Shown in pieces: positions 36,794 to 46,035 of a stretch of DNA of 46,280 bases. The stretch comes from a virus. The stretch is from the IMG/VR virus record IMGVR_UViG_3300027969_000156, positions 1-46,280 of that record; one strand, written 5' to 3'. A model generated the notes under the pieces. The model was not told the DNA's origin and ran no database searches. It saw only the letters and a list, made by a program, of their open reading frames with translations. The position numbers were made by a program, and so were the translations under genes. The stretch's first letter is position 1; each line of letters opens with the position of its first letter.

Positions 36794-37797
36794 AGCGTCA
36801 TTTCTTTAATACGTTCACTCAATTTAATCTTTGGTTCCCAACCAAGTGACTTTAATAATCCGCCATCGAGTGCATATCGTAAATCGTGGCCAGGTCTACT
36901 GCCGTGGAAGTCAACCATTTCATAATTAAGTTCTTTACTTTGTGCTTCAGCAATCATCTTAGCCAAAGACAAGTTATCAATTTCTTCTGTACCAACAAGA
37001 TTGAATTTAGGACAATGAGCCCATCCATAATCACCAGTATGTTTATAATCTTTAGGCAAATTATTAAGAATGAACATTAGACCTTCTGCCACATCTTTAG
37101 CATGAATGTACATACGAGTGCCCGCCTCAGTACAATCAGCATTGGCATGAATGTATACTTTCTCGCCATCACGAGCACGCTGAATACACATTGGAATAAA
37201 CTTCTCAGGATGTTGGCGTTCACCAAACACATTCATTGTGTGTGTTACAACAATAGGCATCTTGTAAGTGTTCTCATAGGCAACACAGAATTCTTCTGCT
37301 GCAGCCTTACTTGCTGAATATGGGTTTGTTGAGTTGTATCGGTCATATTCTTTGTATGCCACACCAGGAGGTGCCACACCAAAAATTTCATCAGTTGAGA
37401 AATACACAAATCGTTCTAAGTTAGGTAAATGCTTACGAGCATAGTCTAACATATTAACTGTACCAACAGTATTATCTTGTACAAACTCTAGTGGATATTC
37501 AATGCTTCGGTCCACATGACTGCCTGCTGCCAAATGTAAAACAATGTCAATTGGACCAATGTCTTTGACAATCATTTCATTTAGTTCTGCTTTGAGGTCG
37601 TGGAACACAATACGCAAACGGGAAGAAACAATTTTTGGGTCATGGTCTTGTAACATATCATGTAAACGATTTAAGTTTCCAGAAATGTCCAAACGATCCA
37701 GACAAGTAATATTCCAATCTGTTTCTTTAAGCATCTTGTCAATAACATGATGTGCAATAAAACCGGCACCGCCAGTAATCAATACATTTTTACTCAT
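36760..37797 (-). CDS. dTDP-glucose 4,6-dehydratase-like (RmlB family)
   Basis: A 345-residue extended SDR. GGAGFIA at 9-15 binds NAD, STDEIFG at about 130 gives the catalytic Thr/Asp/Glu trio, and YSASK near 157 the catalytic Tyr/Lys. SRPGHDLRYALDGG is a classic RmlB C-terminal segment. It makes a 4-keto-6-deoxy sugar. Start at 37797 with GGAG. Confidence 0.88.
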   Translation of the reverse strand: MSKNVLITGGAGFIAHHVIDKMLKETDWNITCLDRLDISGNLNRLHDMLQDHDPKIVSSRLRIVFHDLKAELNEMIVKDIGPIDIVLHLAAGSHVDRSIEYPLEFVQDNTVGTVNMLDYARKHLPNLERFVYFSTDEIFGVAPPGVAYKEYDRYNSTNPYSASKAAAEEFCVAYENTYKMPIVVTHTMNVFGERQHPEKFIPMCIQRARDGEKVYIHANADCTEAGTRMYIHAKDVAEGLMFILNNLPKDYKHTGDYGWAHCPKFNLVGTEEIDNLSLAKMIAEAQSKELNYEMVDFHGSRPGHDLRYALDGGLLKSLGWEPKIKLSERIKEMTLWTLENKRWLH

Positions 37798-37799
37798 TT

Positions 37800-38507
37800 T
37801 CAACTCCAAGTAGTACCTTCAAAATCTAACCAATATGTAATAAGTTTGCCTCTACCATTTAGGTAGTGCATTGGGAAAGAATGAACCAATGCTCGACTGG
37901 AATAGAAGTATAACATAACCTTAGGTCCGTTGTCAAGCGAACCTGCCAAGTGGGATGTAGCGGTATCACCACCAACAAAGATTTCTGCCTCTTGAATGTG
38001 GTTTAGATTGGTATCATAATCTGTGGATATTTGCCAGTCATCAATTGGTCTGAGTGCTATATTTGGAGCAACACATACCACTTTTTCATAATCTTTATAT
38101 TGTTCTTCACCAAATTTGCCAATAATGCTTTGTAGTGTGGACTCTGGCCAATTACGATATTGATTATATGGCGCATCGAGGACTGGACACACAACAATTT
38201 TTTTCTTTTGTTCTTTGTCATTTTTAATAATAACATTGTCACCAGAAATATCACGGAAATCAAATATATTTACTTTTCTCCATGGCAAAGATTGTTCACC
38301 TGGAGTTTCTGAAAAGTAGTCAGTATGTTTCAAAAGGAAATTATACATCTTACCACAATAATCGGCCGAATTAATGGAATCTTGTTTCATGTGAAACTTA
38401 ATTGCTGGATTCTGTTTGCGCATATGTGCAACCACATTGGCAATTGCAATTAAATCACCACTTCTAGCAGGACCACCAAACACTCCTGTTTCGATATTAA
38501 AAATCAT
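37800..38507 (-). CDS. Glycosyltransferase family 9-like
   Basis: A 235-residue protein with KIVVCPVLDAPYNQYRNWP and FVGGDTATSHLAGSLDNGPK near residue 180, matching the GT9 (heptosyltransferase-like) signature. It is shorter than usual because only the donor-binding side is obvious. Confidence 0.65.
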   Translation of the reverse strand: MIFNIETGVFGGPARSGDLIAIANVVAHMRKQNPAIKFHMKQDSINSADYCGKMYNFLLKHTDYFSETPGEQSLPWRKVNIFDFRDISGDNVIIKNDKEQKKKIVVCPVLDAPYNQYRNWPESTLQSIIGKFGEEQYKDYEKVVCVAPNIALRPIDDWQISTDYDTNLNHIQEAEIFVGGDTATSHLAGSLDNGPKVMLYFYSSRALVHSFPMHYLNGRGKLITYWLDFEGTTWS

Positions 38508-38995
38508 TTCTTTTCTCCTACAATCATAAACGAATCGTTCATGTCACGGTCCGAATGGAAAACATTAATGTAACCACGGTCAATCATGTAATCTCTAATA
38601 CTTTCAGCCGAGAACATATGCATATGCTTTCTGTTATTGAATGGTCTCCAATATTCTTGGTTATAGTGTGGTAGATATAAAAACAATACGCCACCTGGTT
38701 TTAGATTTGATGTCCAATAATCCAAAGCAGTAACCCAATCAGGAAGATGTTCTAAACAATGACTAGAATAAACATAATCCAAATCTTTATATTCAAAATT
38801 GTATGCTGTATTACCATCATTGAAATTTAAATCAACGCCAATGGCACCAGGGAAACACCAGTCTTGACGATTACAACCAACATCTATCCCATAACCTTTA
38901 CAAAAATGTTTGGCAAATGGAATAGCAAATTGTGATGCGTTGCCTTCGGCTTGAAAGTGTGGGTAATCTCTACCCTTGTATGTTAAAATATTCAT
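38504..38995 (-). CDS. SAM-dependent methyltransferase
   Basis: A 163-residue class I methyltransferase: GYGIDVGCNRQDW is motif I and GAIGVDLNFND motif II, followed by YVYSSHCLEHLPDW and LKPGGVLFLYLPHY. The HCLEHL motif is typical of the Methyltransf_11 group. Substrate probably a sugar intermediate; unproven. Confidence 0.8.
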   Translation of the reverse strand: MNILTYKGRDYPHFQAEGNASQFAIPFAKHFCKGYGIDVGCNRQDWCFPGAIGVDLNFNDGNTAYNFEYKDLDYVYSSHCLEHLPDWVTALDYWTSNLKPGGVLFLYLPHYNQEYWRPFNNRKHMHMFSAESIRDYMIDRGYINVFHSDRDMNDSFMIVGEKK

Positions 38996-39669
38996 AGATT
39001 AAAATTATATTCGTGCATCTTGTTGGTCAAATGCACGTCATCTACTTCAGAATAGTGCATGGGTTCATCGTGTGGAATGTTTAGAAAATCATGATATAAA
39101 GGATATTCATCACAAGTTTCATCTATCAATCCTTTTTCTAATACTAATTGATACCATGTAGGTTCAACTGAGTAGTTTGTTGCTGGACTAATTCTATGTA
39201 TTTGGTCCATCTGAAAGGTCTCTCTTAAAAAACTAACATCAGAAAAGAAACATAATGTTCCTAAATCGGTGTTGTTTCTACAAGTAACCAATCTTTTATT
39301 TTTTGATTTACTACGATTAATAATTTCATGTACATCAAGATTAGGACTCAAATCAAATGTCATCTTAAAAACATTTTTGAAACCATATTTTTGTACAAAG
39401 TCATTGGCTGTGTGCATTAGAATTAATTCTGCAACAGCATGGTTTGGTCTTGTTGGTTGGCCATCAATTTGCCATGGATTATTCTTATCATAAAGATAGG
39501 CATCACAATAACTTTGAGTTTCTTCATCTAAAATTGAATGAGTTGTCATGCAAACATAATGACCTTTTTCTTTTAAACTTTTTACCAAAGTCTTGGCCAT
39601 CTTCCTTTTTTCTTCAGGATTCTGGCCATCACAATAGGCAGTTACTACAACTGCTGTATCTTCATTCAT
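38992..39669 (-). CDS. Glycosyltransferase-like protein
   Basis: A 225-residue protein with VVVTAYCDGQNPEEKRKMAK at the start and VFKMTFDLSPNLDVHEII near 117. The first strand then acidic motif suggests a nucleotide-sugar GT-A fold. Tentative; it follows the GT9-like gene upstream by a 4-nt overlap. Confidence 0.55.
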   Translation of the reverse strand: MNEDTAVVVTAYCDGQNPEEKRKMAKTLVKSLKEKGHYVCMTTHSILDEETQSYCDAYLYDKNNPWQIDGQPTRPNHAVAELILMHTANDFVQKYGFKNVFKMTFDLSPNLDVHEIINRSKSKNKRLVTCRNNTDLGTLCFFSDVSFLRETFQMDQIHRISPATNYSVEPTWYQLVLEKGLIDETCDEYPLYHDFLNIPHDEPMHYSEVDDVHLTNKMHEYNFNL

Positions 39670-40409
39670 AGTAAGGCCTCCAAATCTTTTGCATGAACTA
39701 ATTTGCCTTTACGGTTTAAGTAGAAATGTTTCTCAAATACTTTATCAATATTTTTGTTTTCATCCCAAAGAACATCATCACCAACTCGCCACTCAGGTTT
39801 CCAATCTTCTGCTTTCCATACACAGTATAAAGGAACATTACACAGGTCGGCAAGCATTCCGACACCAGTTAAATTGGTAATAAATGGTTTCTTTAAATTC
39901 TTAATGATGTAGGCATTTTCCAACATTGGTCTATTAAAATCAATAAACTCATATTGTGTGAGGTGTGATAGAATATGGGTTTCTCTACGAGCATCAATAT
40001 CACCTACCGCCCAACGGTCACCAACATAGTAGGTATCTTTTACTTCAATATCAAACTCTGGTGTCTTTACAATAAAGTCATCGTCAACTTCAAAATCAAC
40101 ACCATACTTGTCATTCATCCAGTTTTCATAACGGCAAGTTTCGATTGGCCGATTAGGATCTTTTTTATCTTCACGAATTGGCCATGAACTTAATTGAATC
40201 ACTTCACCATACATGAATACTTCGTCATCGAATTCCACACTAGAGAACAAGTCTTGGTACATCAAGAATTCTTTGATGCCGTTAAACTTACGCATTGGTG
40301 ATTTGATAATTAAATCATACTTACCAAATTTTTTACTAAGACCTGATAATACAGGCATACCATTTAAAAAGTCGCCAAGATTGGCTGTGCCGACAAGATA
40401 TAATTTCAT
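39666..40409 (-). CDS. Glycosyltransferase family 9-like
   Basis: A 247-residue protein starting MKLYLVGTANLGDFLNGMPV, the GDxL-type first loop of heptosyltransferase-like enzymes. FITNLTGVGMLADLCNVPLY resembles the donor-site motif. Part of the glycan cassette. Confidence 0.65.
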   Translation of the reverse strand: MKLYLVGTANLGDFLNGMPVLSGLSKKFGKYDLIIKSPMRKFNGIKEFLMYQDLFSSVEFDDEVFMYGEVIQLSSWPIREDKKDPNRPIETCRYENWMNDKYGVDFEVDDDFIVKTPEFDIEVKDTYYVGDRWAVGDIDARRETHILSHLTQYEFIDFNRPMLENAYIIKNLKKPFITNLTGVGMLADLCNVPLYCVWKAEDWKPEWRVGDDVLWDENKNIDKVFEKHFYLNRKGKLVHAKDLEALL

Positions 40410-41230
40410 TTTACAGTATCATTAAAGTTATTAAACAAAACAAATGAATCGTGACCTAATTGATGGTCAGGAATAATATTCAGATTAAACATTTCTGGTT
40501 TCTTTAATGAAGCCATTAACCATAATGTTTGGTCATCATCAATTAAATTCTTTGATAACAATTCATCCATACTCTCTACAATTAATCGATTTACTTCTGG
40601 CCACAAATCTTTATGCCCAACTTGTTTTGCGCCAAGAATGTAAACAATATTATTAAAGATTACATCTTCAATTGGTTGACCTTTTAAAAATGGTCTGTAA
40701 CCAAATAATTGTAATTTGTCTTTACCAAAGTCATAAGACCATTTCTTACTCGGAGGAATCTTGTCAGGTGTTCTACAATATCCAAAATCAATCTGAGCAA
40801 CATAATCATTGGTAATTAAATTGTTGTCCAAAGCCCACTTAATAAAGAATGACTTGAGGTACATTAACTGAATGTAATCCGGATTCCAATATTCTGGATT
40901 TAGTCTTTGTGAAGGATTAACTCTACTGGCATATGATTCCATTCTTTGAATATCATAGTACTTTTTCTTTTGTTCTGCAAATTGACCATGATAGTCAAAC
41001 GGAATAACTTTAGTTTTATCTTCTTTACCTTTTCGTAAGGCCATCACACGGTCAACAAACTCAGGTGATGTGTAGATAATCATTTCGTTATCTAATTGTG
41101 CCATGTAACCAAAGCGTTCAAAATAAGTGTCTACTGTGCGGTGTAAGTAATGTGGAAAACCTTTATCAGGTGTCCAATCACCACGACCAGTATCAAAAAA
41201 GAATGTTACAATACTTACGTCATTATTCAT
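40406..41230 (-). CDS. HtrL/WlaTC-type glycosyltransferase
   Basis: A 274-residue protein. SIVTFFFDTGRGDW at 6-19 and FIKWALDNNLITNDYVAQID with FGYCR around 145 match the HtrL_YibB/WlaTC family. These proteins are thought to be glycosyltransferases for surface glycan. Role here inferred from context. Confidence 0.75.
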   Translation of the reverse strand: MNNDVSIVTFFFDTGRGDWTPDKGFPHYLHRTVDTYFERFGYMAQLDNEMIIYTSPEFVDRVMALRKGKEDKTKVIPFDYHGQFAEQKKKYYDIQRMESYASRVNPSQRLNPEYWNPDYIQLMYLKSFFIKWALDNNLITNDYVAQIDFGYCRTPDKIPPSKKWSYDFGKDKLQLFGYRPFLKGQPIEDVIFNNIVYILGAKQVGHKDLWPEVNRLIVESMDELLSKNLIDDDQTLWLMASLKKPEMFNLNIIPDHQLGHDSFVLFNNFNDTVK

Positions 41231-41706
41231 AGTTTTATCAATTCAGGTGAATGTTGTGGCTGTTCTACACGGGGTTGTTCTTCATTTTTTTTCTTCTCCA
41301 ATTCATAAACACGCTTTCTTAATTCTGAAGAACTGTATGTGTGTTGGCGTTTATGATAGTGTATTTCAATATCATTATCTAAACAATATTGTTTACCAGT
41401 AAAGTCACGGTTAAGATATTCTTCACTTAAAAAACGAATGTGCATTGTTTGAGTTTGAATTAGATTTAATAAATCAGCTTCGGTACTGTATACCAAAATT
41501 TCATCAACATACTTACAACCTTGTAGTTGTACATATCGTTCATATACTGATTGTGATGGTTTATTTTTGACGCCTGGTCGGTCAATGGTGGGGTCTACTT
41601 GAAGTGCAACAATGAGATAATCACAAAGTTGTTTTTCCATCTTCAACATGGTAACATGGCCAGCATGAAGAAGGTCGAATGACGAACAATTAAATCCAAT
41701 TTTCAT
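41227..41706 (-). CDS. Cytidylyltransferase (TagD/RfaE type)
   Basis: A 159-residue nucleotidyltransferase: GFNCSSFDLLHAGH at 4-17 with intact HAGH, and YSSSELRKRV near 124-133 as the second motif. It likely activates a sugar- or alcohol-phosphate with CTP for the cassette. This contrasts with the degraded copy at 16252. Confidence 0.8.
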   Translation of the reverse strand: MKIGFNCSSFDLLHAGHVTMLKMEKQLCDYLIVALQVDPTIDRPGVKNKPSQSVYERYVQLQGCKYVDEILVYSTEADLLNLIQTQTMHIRFLSEEYLNRDFTGKQYCLDNDIEIHYHKRQHTYSSSELRKRVYELEKKKNEEQPRVEQPQHSPELIKL

Positions 41707-42482
41707 AATTTTTTTCCAATTTCAAAAATGATATTATCAAAGTCAAATGGTCCTATACTTATATTTAGAGCAGCCTCCAATTTAGTATTGTCTAAGATAA
41801 ACTGTTCACCTTGTTTGGTGATATCAACAACCATCTTACCTGAACCATAACCTTTAATTAACAACTTTGATACATCACCAATGTTGAAACCAATATTAGA
41901 ACTTAGATTATAAATTCCTTGTGGTTTTACTTCAATTACTTTTTTTAATGTTTTACATACATTATCTATATCAATAAAATCTCGTTTCAAATCTGGATCC
42001 ATCTCATATAGTATTTCATCATTGTTCTTTAATTGGGTCATACAGTAACCCATAAAAGACTTTCTGCCATATTCAAAACCGATTACATTGGAACCTCGTA
42101 GTATGGTGGCCGTTGGATTTACTTTTAAAATATTTTCTTCCGAACGGAGTTTGTTCTCACTATACCTGTCAAAAGGATTTAATGACGATTCTTCATTGTA
42201 TGTTTTTAATTCTGTGGAATTGCCATAAACTTTTCTTGTACTCAACATGACAAAATGGCAATTATGTAATCGTGCAATACAGGCGATTTTGTAATCTATA
42301 TCACGATGCGTTCGATAATCATCAAACTTCATCTCTGGTGAGATGGCACAATTTAATATAGTATTATACTCTGACATATTAATATTGTCAATATCGGAAT
42401 AGGAAATAATATCCACATTCTTCATACTATGGAATAAATGTTTGCCAATAAAACTGTTTTGTCCTACAATTAATGTTTTCAC
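41703..42482 (-). CDS. NAD-dependent epimerase/dehydratase
   Basis: A 259-residue SDR with IVGQNSFIGKHL near 4-15 as the Rossmann loop, LSTRKVYG as the catalytic Ser/Thr region and FDRYSENKLRSEENIL with YSENK (Tyr/Lys) around 136. Start taken as GTG at 42482 because it forms a GTGA overlap with the upstream stop; ATG at 42497 is the alternative. Confidence 0.78.
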   Translation of the reverse strand: MKTLIVGQNSFIGKHLFHSMKNVDIISYSDIDNINMSEYNTILNCAISPEMKFDDYRTHRDIDYKIACIARLHNCHFVMLSTRKVYGNSTELKTYNEESSLNPFDRYSENKLRSEENILKVNPTATILRGSNVIGFEYGRKSFMGYCMTQLKNNDEILYEMDPDLKRDFIDIDNVCKTLKKVIEVKPQGIYNLSSNIGFNIGDVSKLLIKGYGSGKMVVDITKQGEQFILDNTKLEAALNISIGPFDFDNIIFEIGKKL

Positions 42483-43072
42483 TTTATCCAATACCAAACA
42501 TCATTATTAGTACCTAAAATAACTTTATTCATTTTTGCTGCAAATTCTTCTACTGCTTGTTTTACGGCAGGAATGGCATCAAAATCGTGGCCAGCAAACA
42601 CACCACCTTTTTTAACTTTTGAATAATAGTTCTCACAATCCCACAACACTTGTTCATAAGTATGTAGACCATCAATAAAAATTAAATCAAATTGGTCATC
42701 TTCAAAATTAACTAAAGCGTCATTCGATATTTGACGGTACTGTTTAAATCGTTCACCATACTTTGCAAACCGTGACAGTACACCTTGATACATTGATTCT
42801 CTGTTTGTAACCTGTGAACCATTCCAATCTTGAAAATCGGTATACGGGTCAACACAATGAATTGTTAATTCGGGATTTGATTCTAATAAAAACTGTGTTG
42901 TTTCTCCCGAATCACAACCAATTTCTAAAACAACTGGCGAATTCATATTGGCAACCATTTCACCTAATCCACGACCTGAAGGTTCAATTGGAGGACTATA
43001 AACGGCGGTACTTGGATTCACTGCACCAAAAGATCCGGTATCAGTTTGATAAACGAAAGTAAAATCCTGCAT
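42479..43072 (-). CDS. SAM-dependent methyltransferase (Methyltransf_24 type)
   Basis: Start MQDFTFVYQTDTGSFGAVNP at 43072 after ACAGGAC; the frame stays open further upstream. VVLEIGCDSGETTQFLL is motif I, HCVDPYTD motif II and FDLIFIDGLHTYEQVLWD the metal/acid motif typical of this group. 197 residues. Probably an O-methyltransferase for the sugar. Confidence 0.82.
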   Translation of the reverse strand: MQDFTFVYQTDTGSFGAVNPSTAVYSPPIEPSGRGLGEMVANMNSPVVLEIGCDSGETTQFLLESNPELTIHCVDPYTDFQDWNGSQVTNRESMYQGVLSRFAKYGERFKQYRQISNDALVNFEDDQFDLIFIDGLHTYEQVLWDCENYYSKVKKGGVFAGHDFDAIPAVKQAVEEFAAKMNKVILGTNNDVWYWIK

Positions 43073-43073
43073 A

Positions 43074-43913
43074 TTATGTCCTGTAAATAAAGTACTGTGA
43101 TTCATCTTCTTGGCCAAATTTCTTTTGGACAAACGCTTTAATTTCTGGTACTCTGTCATATTGATGTACAATTGGGAAGATATGGCCATTAACATCTCTC
43201 AGTAAACCATCTTTCCACACAGGCTCAGCAAATAAGAGATTAGGTCTAAAACCATCAATCTTAAATGGATCCATGATAGTGCCTAATTCAGCAGCCCATT
43301 GAATTGTTTTTGATGCGATATCTTTAAATGGTTGTGTATTGAGTAATACATTGAATACAGCTTGGTCACAAATAGGAATTGGTCGGTTGATGCCGTTAGT
43401 GAAGATATGAAACACCATATCTTTTACATATTCAGATTGGCCACCGAATGTTCCAACATTAAAGATTTCATTATCTTTAAATTTTTCATAAACATACGGA
43501 CCATAAGCTTGAAATAAATTTTCATTACCCCACGCTTCGTCTTTATATTTTAAACCTTCTGAAGCAATAACAAGTTTTTCATTAACAAGGAATTTAAATG
43601 GGTCTGTTTGGAAGTAAACATCTTTGACATCTGTTGTAATAACATAGTCATAATCTTGCCAATGATTATGTAAATATTCGTAGATTGATAGAAATCGCAA
43701 CACATGAATTGGTATACCCTCAACAGGTAACATAGGAACAATTTTTACATATTGTCCTTCTAACCATTCTAGTGTTTCATCAGACGCATTACCATAAACT
43801 AAAACAACATCATTATCAATACCAGCATGAACTTTTGCTGATAACACCCAAGGTCTAAGTTGATTGATTCCGTAGTTTGTAAAACCACCAATAATTAAGT
43901 TTTTTGACGCCAT
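43074..43913 (-). CDS. Glycosyltransferase-like (nucleotide-diphospho-sugar fold)
   Basis: A 279-residue protein. DYVITTDVKDVYFQTDPF at about 90 holds the TDVKD acidic metal motif and the phrase FQTDPF, typical of GT-A families that use Mn. FNVGTFGGQSEYVKDMV near 150 follows. Part of the cassette. Confidence 0.7.
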   Translation of the reverse strand: MASKNLIIGGFTNYGINQLRPWVLSAKVHAGIDNDVVLVYGNASDETLEWLEGQYVKIVPMLPVEGIPIHVLRFLSIYEYLHNHWQDYDYVITTDVKDVYFQTDPFKFLVNEKLVIASEGLKYKDEAWGNENLFQAYGPYVYEKFKDNEIFNVGTFGGQSEYVKDMVFHIFTNGINRPIPICDQAVFNVLLNTQPFKDIASKTIQWAAELGTIMDPFKIDGFRPNLLFAEPVWKDGLLRDVNGHIFPIVHQYDRVPEIKAFVQKKFGQEDESQYFIYRT

Positions 43914-44599
43914 GGATATTTCCCATCATATTTTTTCAACATTACTTCATTACCATTAATAAAGAAATCTGTTGTTACAGAACCTTTACCACCATCTGTG
44001 CGATAATGCACAGTATATTCATTTGTACAATCCCATCTAGGAAAATGTTGTGTTACTGCTCCAAGAAATACTCTATCTTGTCCCCATCCACCGTGCCACG
44101 CAGAGGCCAATTTTACAGCAATTTCAGTCTTTAGGCAATAGGAGTTTGTATCAATGTGATTCATACCGTGATATGTTTGCCATTTACCCAACGATTCACA
44201 ATCATCGAAACAAACAAAATTACCAGCTTTATCATGCACTTGCCTTAATGAATAACACCAATCAAGGTTTCGTCTTTCAATTGTATTAACACAGGTTTGA
44301 ACATGGCTAGTGGTCAACCAATTGTCTTGGTCGAGATACATTACATAATCAGTATCTACCAGATGTGTAAATGCAGCATATACACGATGGCCATAAAAAC
44401 CTTTGGCACCGACATTGATTGGCAAATAACAAGCCTTAACTTGTGGATAATCATCTAGTAAGGCTTTTACTGTTGAGTTGAATTGTTCTCCATCACCGAC
44501 AACATAGCAAGTAGTAGGATAAGTTTGATTTAATACAGATTCAATTGCTTGTCGAACCTCAGGAACACCTGTGGTTGGTATAATCACGGTCGCAGACAT
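43895..44599 (-). CDS. Glycosyltransferase family 2
   Basis: A 234-residue GT2 enzyme: ATVIIPTTGVPEVRQAIESV at 3-22 and DYVMYLDQDNWLTTSHVQTC near 88-107 with DQD as metal motif. It is the first glycosyltransferase of the cassette in transcription order. Overlaps the following gene by 19 nt. Confidence 0.82.
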   Translation of the reverse strand: MSATVIIPTTGVPEVRQAIESVLNQTYPTTCYVVGDGEQFNSTVKALLDDYPQVKACYLPINVGAKGFYGHRVYAAFTHLVDTDYVMYLDQDNWLTTSHVQTCVNTIERRNLDWCYSLRQVHDKAGNFVCFDDCESLGKWQTYHGMNHIDTNSYCLKTEIAVKLASAWHGGWGQDRVFLGAVTQHFPRWDCTNEYTVHYRTDGGKGSVTTDFFINGNEVMLKKYDGKYPWRQKT

Positions 44600-44601
44600 A
44601 A

Positions 44602-44880
44602 TTAATCTTTCGTCAGTTTTAATATTCTTTCAATTTGTTTTTCAATAATAGGAGTTCTATTAGGCCAATATATGTATTCTTTATCTCCGGTCTGATGTAA
44701 TTTGGTAAGAAAAGGAATAATAATTTTTTCGACCTCTTTCAGTCGTGCTTTATAATCGTCAGCCGTCTGTGCAGTCTTATTGATAACGGAATTATATTCT
44801 TCTTCCGAAACGGCAGAGAATCCAAAATCATTATCATCATCGTATTGTGCTGCTAATTTATCAAAGTCAATAAGTGCCAT
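44602..44880 (-). CDS. Conserved T4-like hypothetical protein, 92 aa
   Basis: Starts MALIDFDKLAAQYDDDNDFG and ends KQIERILKLTKD. KEYIYWPNRTPIIEKQIERI near 68-87 recurs in T4-like marine phage proteins that I have seen next to structural genes. Function unknown. TAATG overlap with the upstream gene. Confidence 0.65.
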   Translation of the reverse strand: MALIDFDKLAAQYDDDNDFGFSAVSEEEYNSVINKTAQTADDYKARLKEVEKIIIPFLTKLHQTGDKEYIYWPNRTPIIEKQIERILKLTKD

Positions 44881-46034
44881 TAATATAACTTTCCAAAAGG
44901 TCCAAATCCTTTTCCACGTTTTTCAGCTAAAAAGAATAAATCGGTTATAAATTTTTCAGTTTTCTTTTCAGACAACTTTGTTATTTCATACAAAAATTTT
45001 AATTGCATTAGTTTAGAATTGGTTGTACCATAATTTTCAGGATCAATTATTTGTTTTAATATATTTTGTGAAAATTCTTTATCATTTGTAAGGCCAGTTG
45101 TAACTTTTTTATTTACTACATTGAACATATCTTTATATTCTTTTTCTTCTTTTACAAATTCTGGTGCAGTTGAAGGATAATCATGCCAGTCATTTACAAA
45201 ATCCATTTTATTTCTTTTAGCAGCTTCATGTACCAATTCGACAGGAGCTTTACCAATTTGTGCGGAACCTCCCGGTTCTTGAAATTCAAATATTTGATTC
45301 CCTGGCCTGTAAGTTCTTCCCGAAGTTCTAACCGTCAAAGTATACTTAATAGTTTCTTTGCTATATTTTACTAAAAATGTAATTGTGGCGTTTGCAGCTT
45401 TAAAGGTATTATCATTTCTCAGTACAAGGTCACATTTCATGTCCGTAATAGTAAATGTTGGGTGTTTTCCACTAGTAAACAATACACCTTCTTGAATATT
45501 AACTTCTTGATACCTAGCTTTTTCAACTCTACTATCTACAAGTTTTAATGAAATACCTACAACTTTTCTTTCTTTAAAGAGTGTTCGTAATATTGCGTTT
45601 AATTTTTCAATATCATTACTATCATTCACAGCATCTTTAATTTGTTTTACAACTTGTGATTCATTTTGAACACACCAAACATCGGCAGGATCCCAAGCAT
45701 CTTTTTTACTGATGCCGTATTTTTGAGTTACTAATTTTGATACGAAATCCATGAATCCACCCTTAACACTAAATTCTTTAAATTTAGCATCGGAGAATTC
45801 ATCTAAGAAACCTTTTTGTTGTTTGTAAAAGCTATCGACCCATTCTTTTGTAATAAACGGATATATTCCTGCTTTTGATGTTGTACCAATGATTGCATTT
45901 TTAAATTTAGTATCAGTCAAAATATCATCTGGACTTTTATATTTTTTGTTGTGGTTCAAAGCTTGGTCAAAAATCCATGCAGAAGTTTTTTCCTGCATTT
46001 CTGTTAATTTGCTTGCACTAGGTTTGGTTGCCAT
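44880..46034 (-). CDS. Hypothetical protein, 384 aa
   Basis: Starts MATKPSASKLTEMQEKTSAW. Helical first third, then a beta-rich half (ATITFLVKYSKETIKYTLTV, RTYRPGNQIFEF). I recall similar large proteins in T4-like phages, but no proven role. TATAAATA at 46122-46129 lies 88 nt upstream within the preceding gene and could be a late promoter. Confidence 0.6.
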   Translation of the reverse strand: MATKPSASKLTEMQEKTSAWIFDQALNHNKKYKSPDDILTDTKFKNAIIGTTSKAGIYPFITKEWVDSFYKQQKGFLDEFSDAKFKEFSVKGGFMDFVSKLVTQKYGISKKDAWDPADVWCVQNESQVVKQIKDAVNDSNDIEKLNAILRTLFKERKVVGISLKLVDSRVEKARYQEVNIQEGVLFTSGKHPTFTITDMKCDLVLRNDNTFKAANATITFLVKYSKETIKYTLTVRTSGRTYRPGNQIFEFQEPGGSAQIGKAPVELVHEAAKRNKMDFVNDWHDYPSTAPEFVKEEKEYKDMFNVVNKKVTTGLTNDKEFSQNILKQIIDPENYGTTNSKLMQLKFLYEITKLSEKKTEKFITDLFFLAEKRGKGFGPFGKLY

Positions 46035-46035
46035 T

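Noticed and set aside
37913-37950. TTGACA-18-TATACT on the minus strand inside the 37800-38507 gene
   Set aside because: It lies in coding sequence over a conserved GT9 motif and 120 nt from the next start, so chance is likely. A transcription start map would decide.
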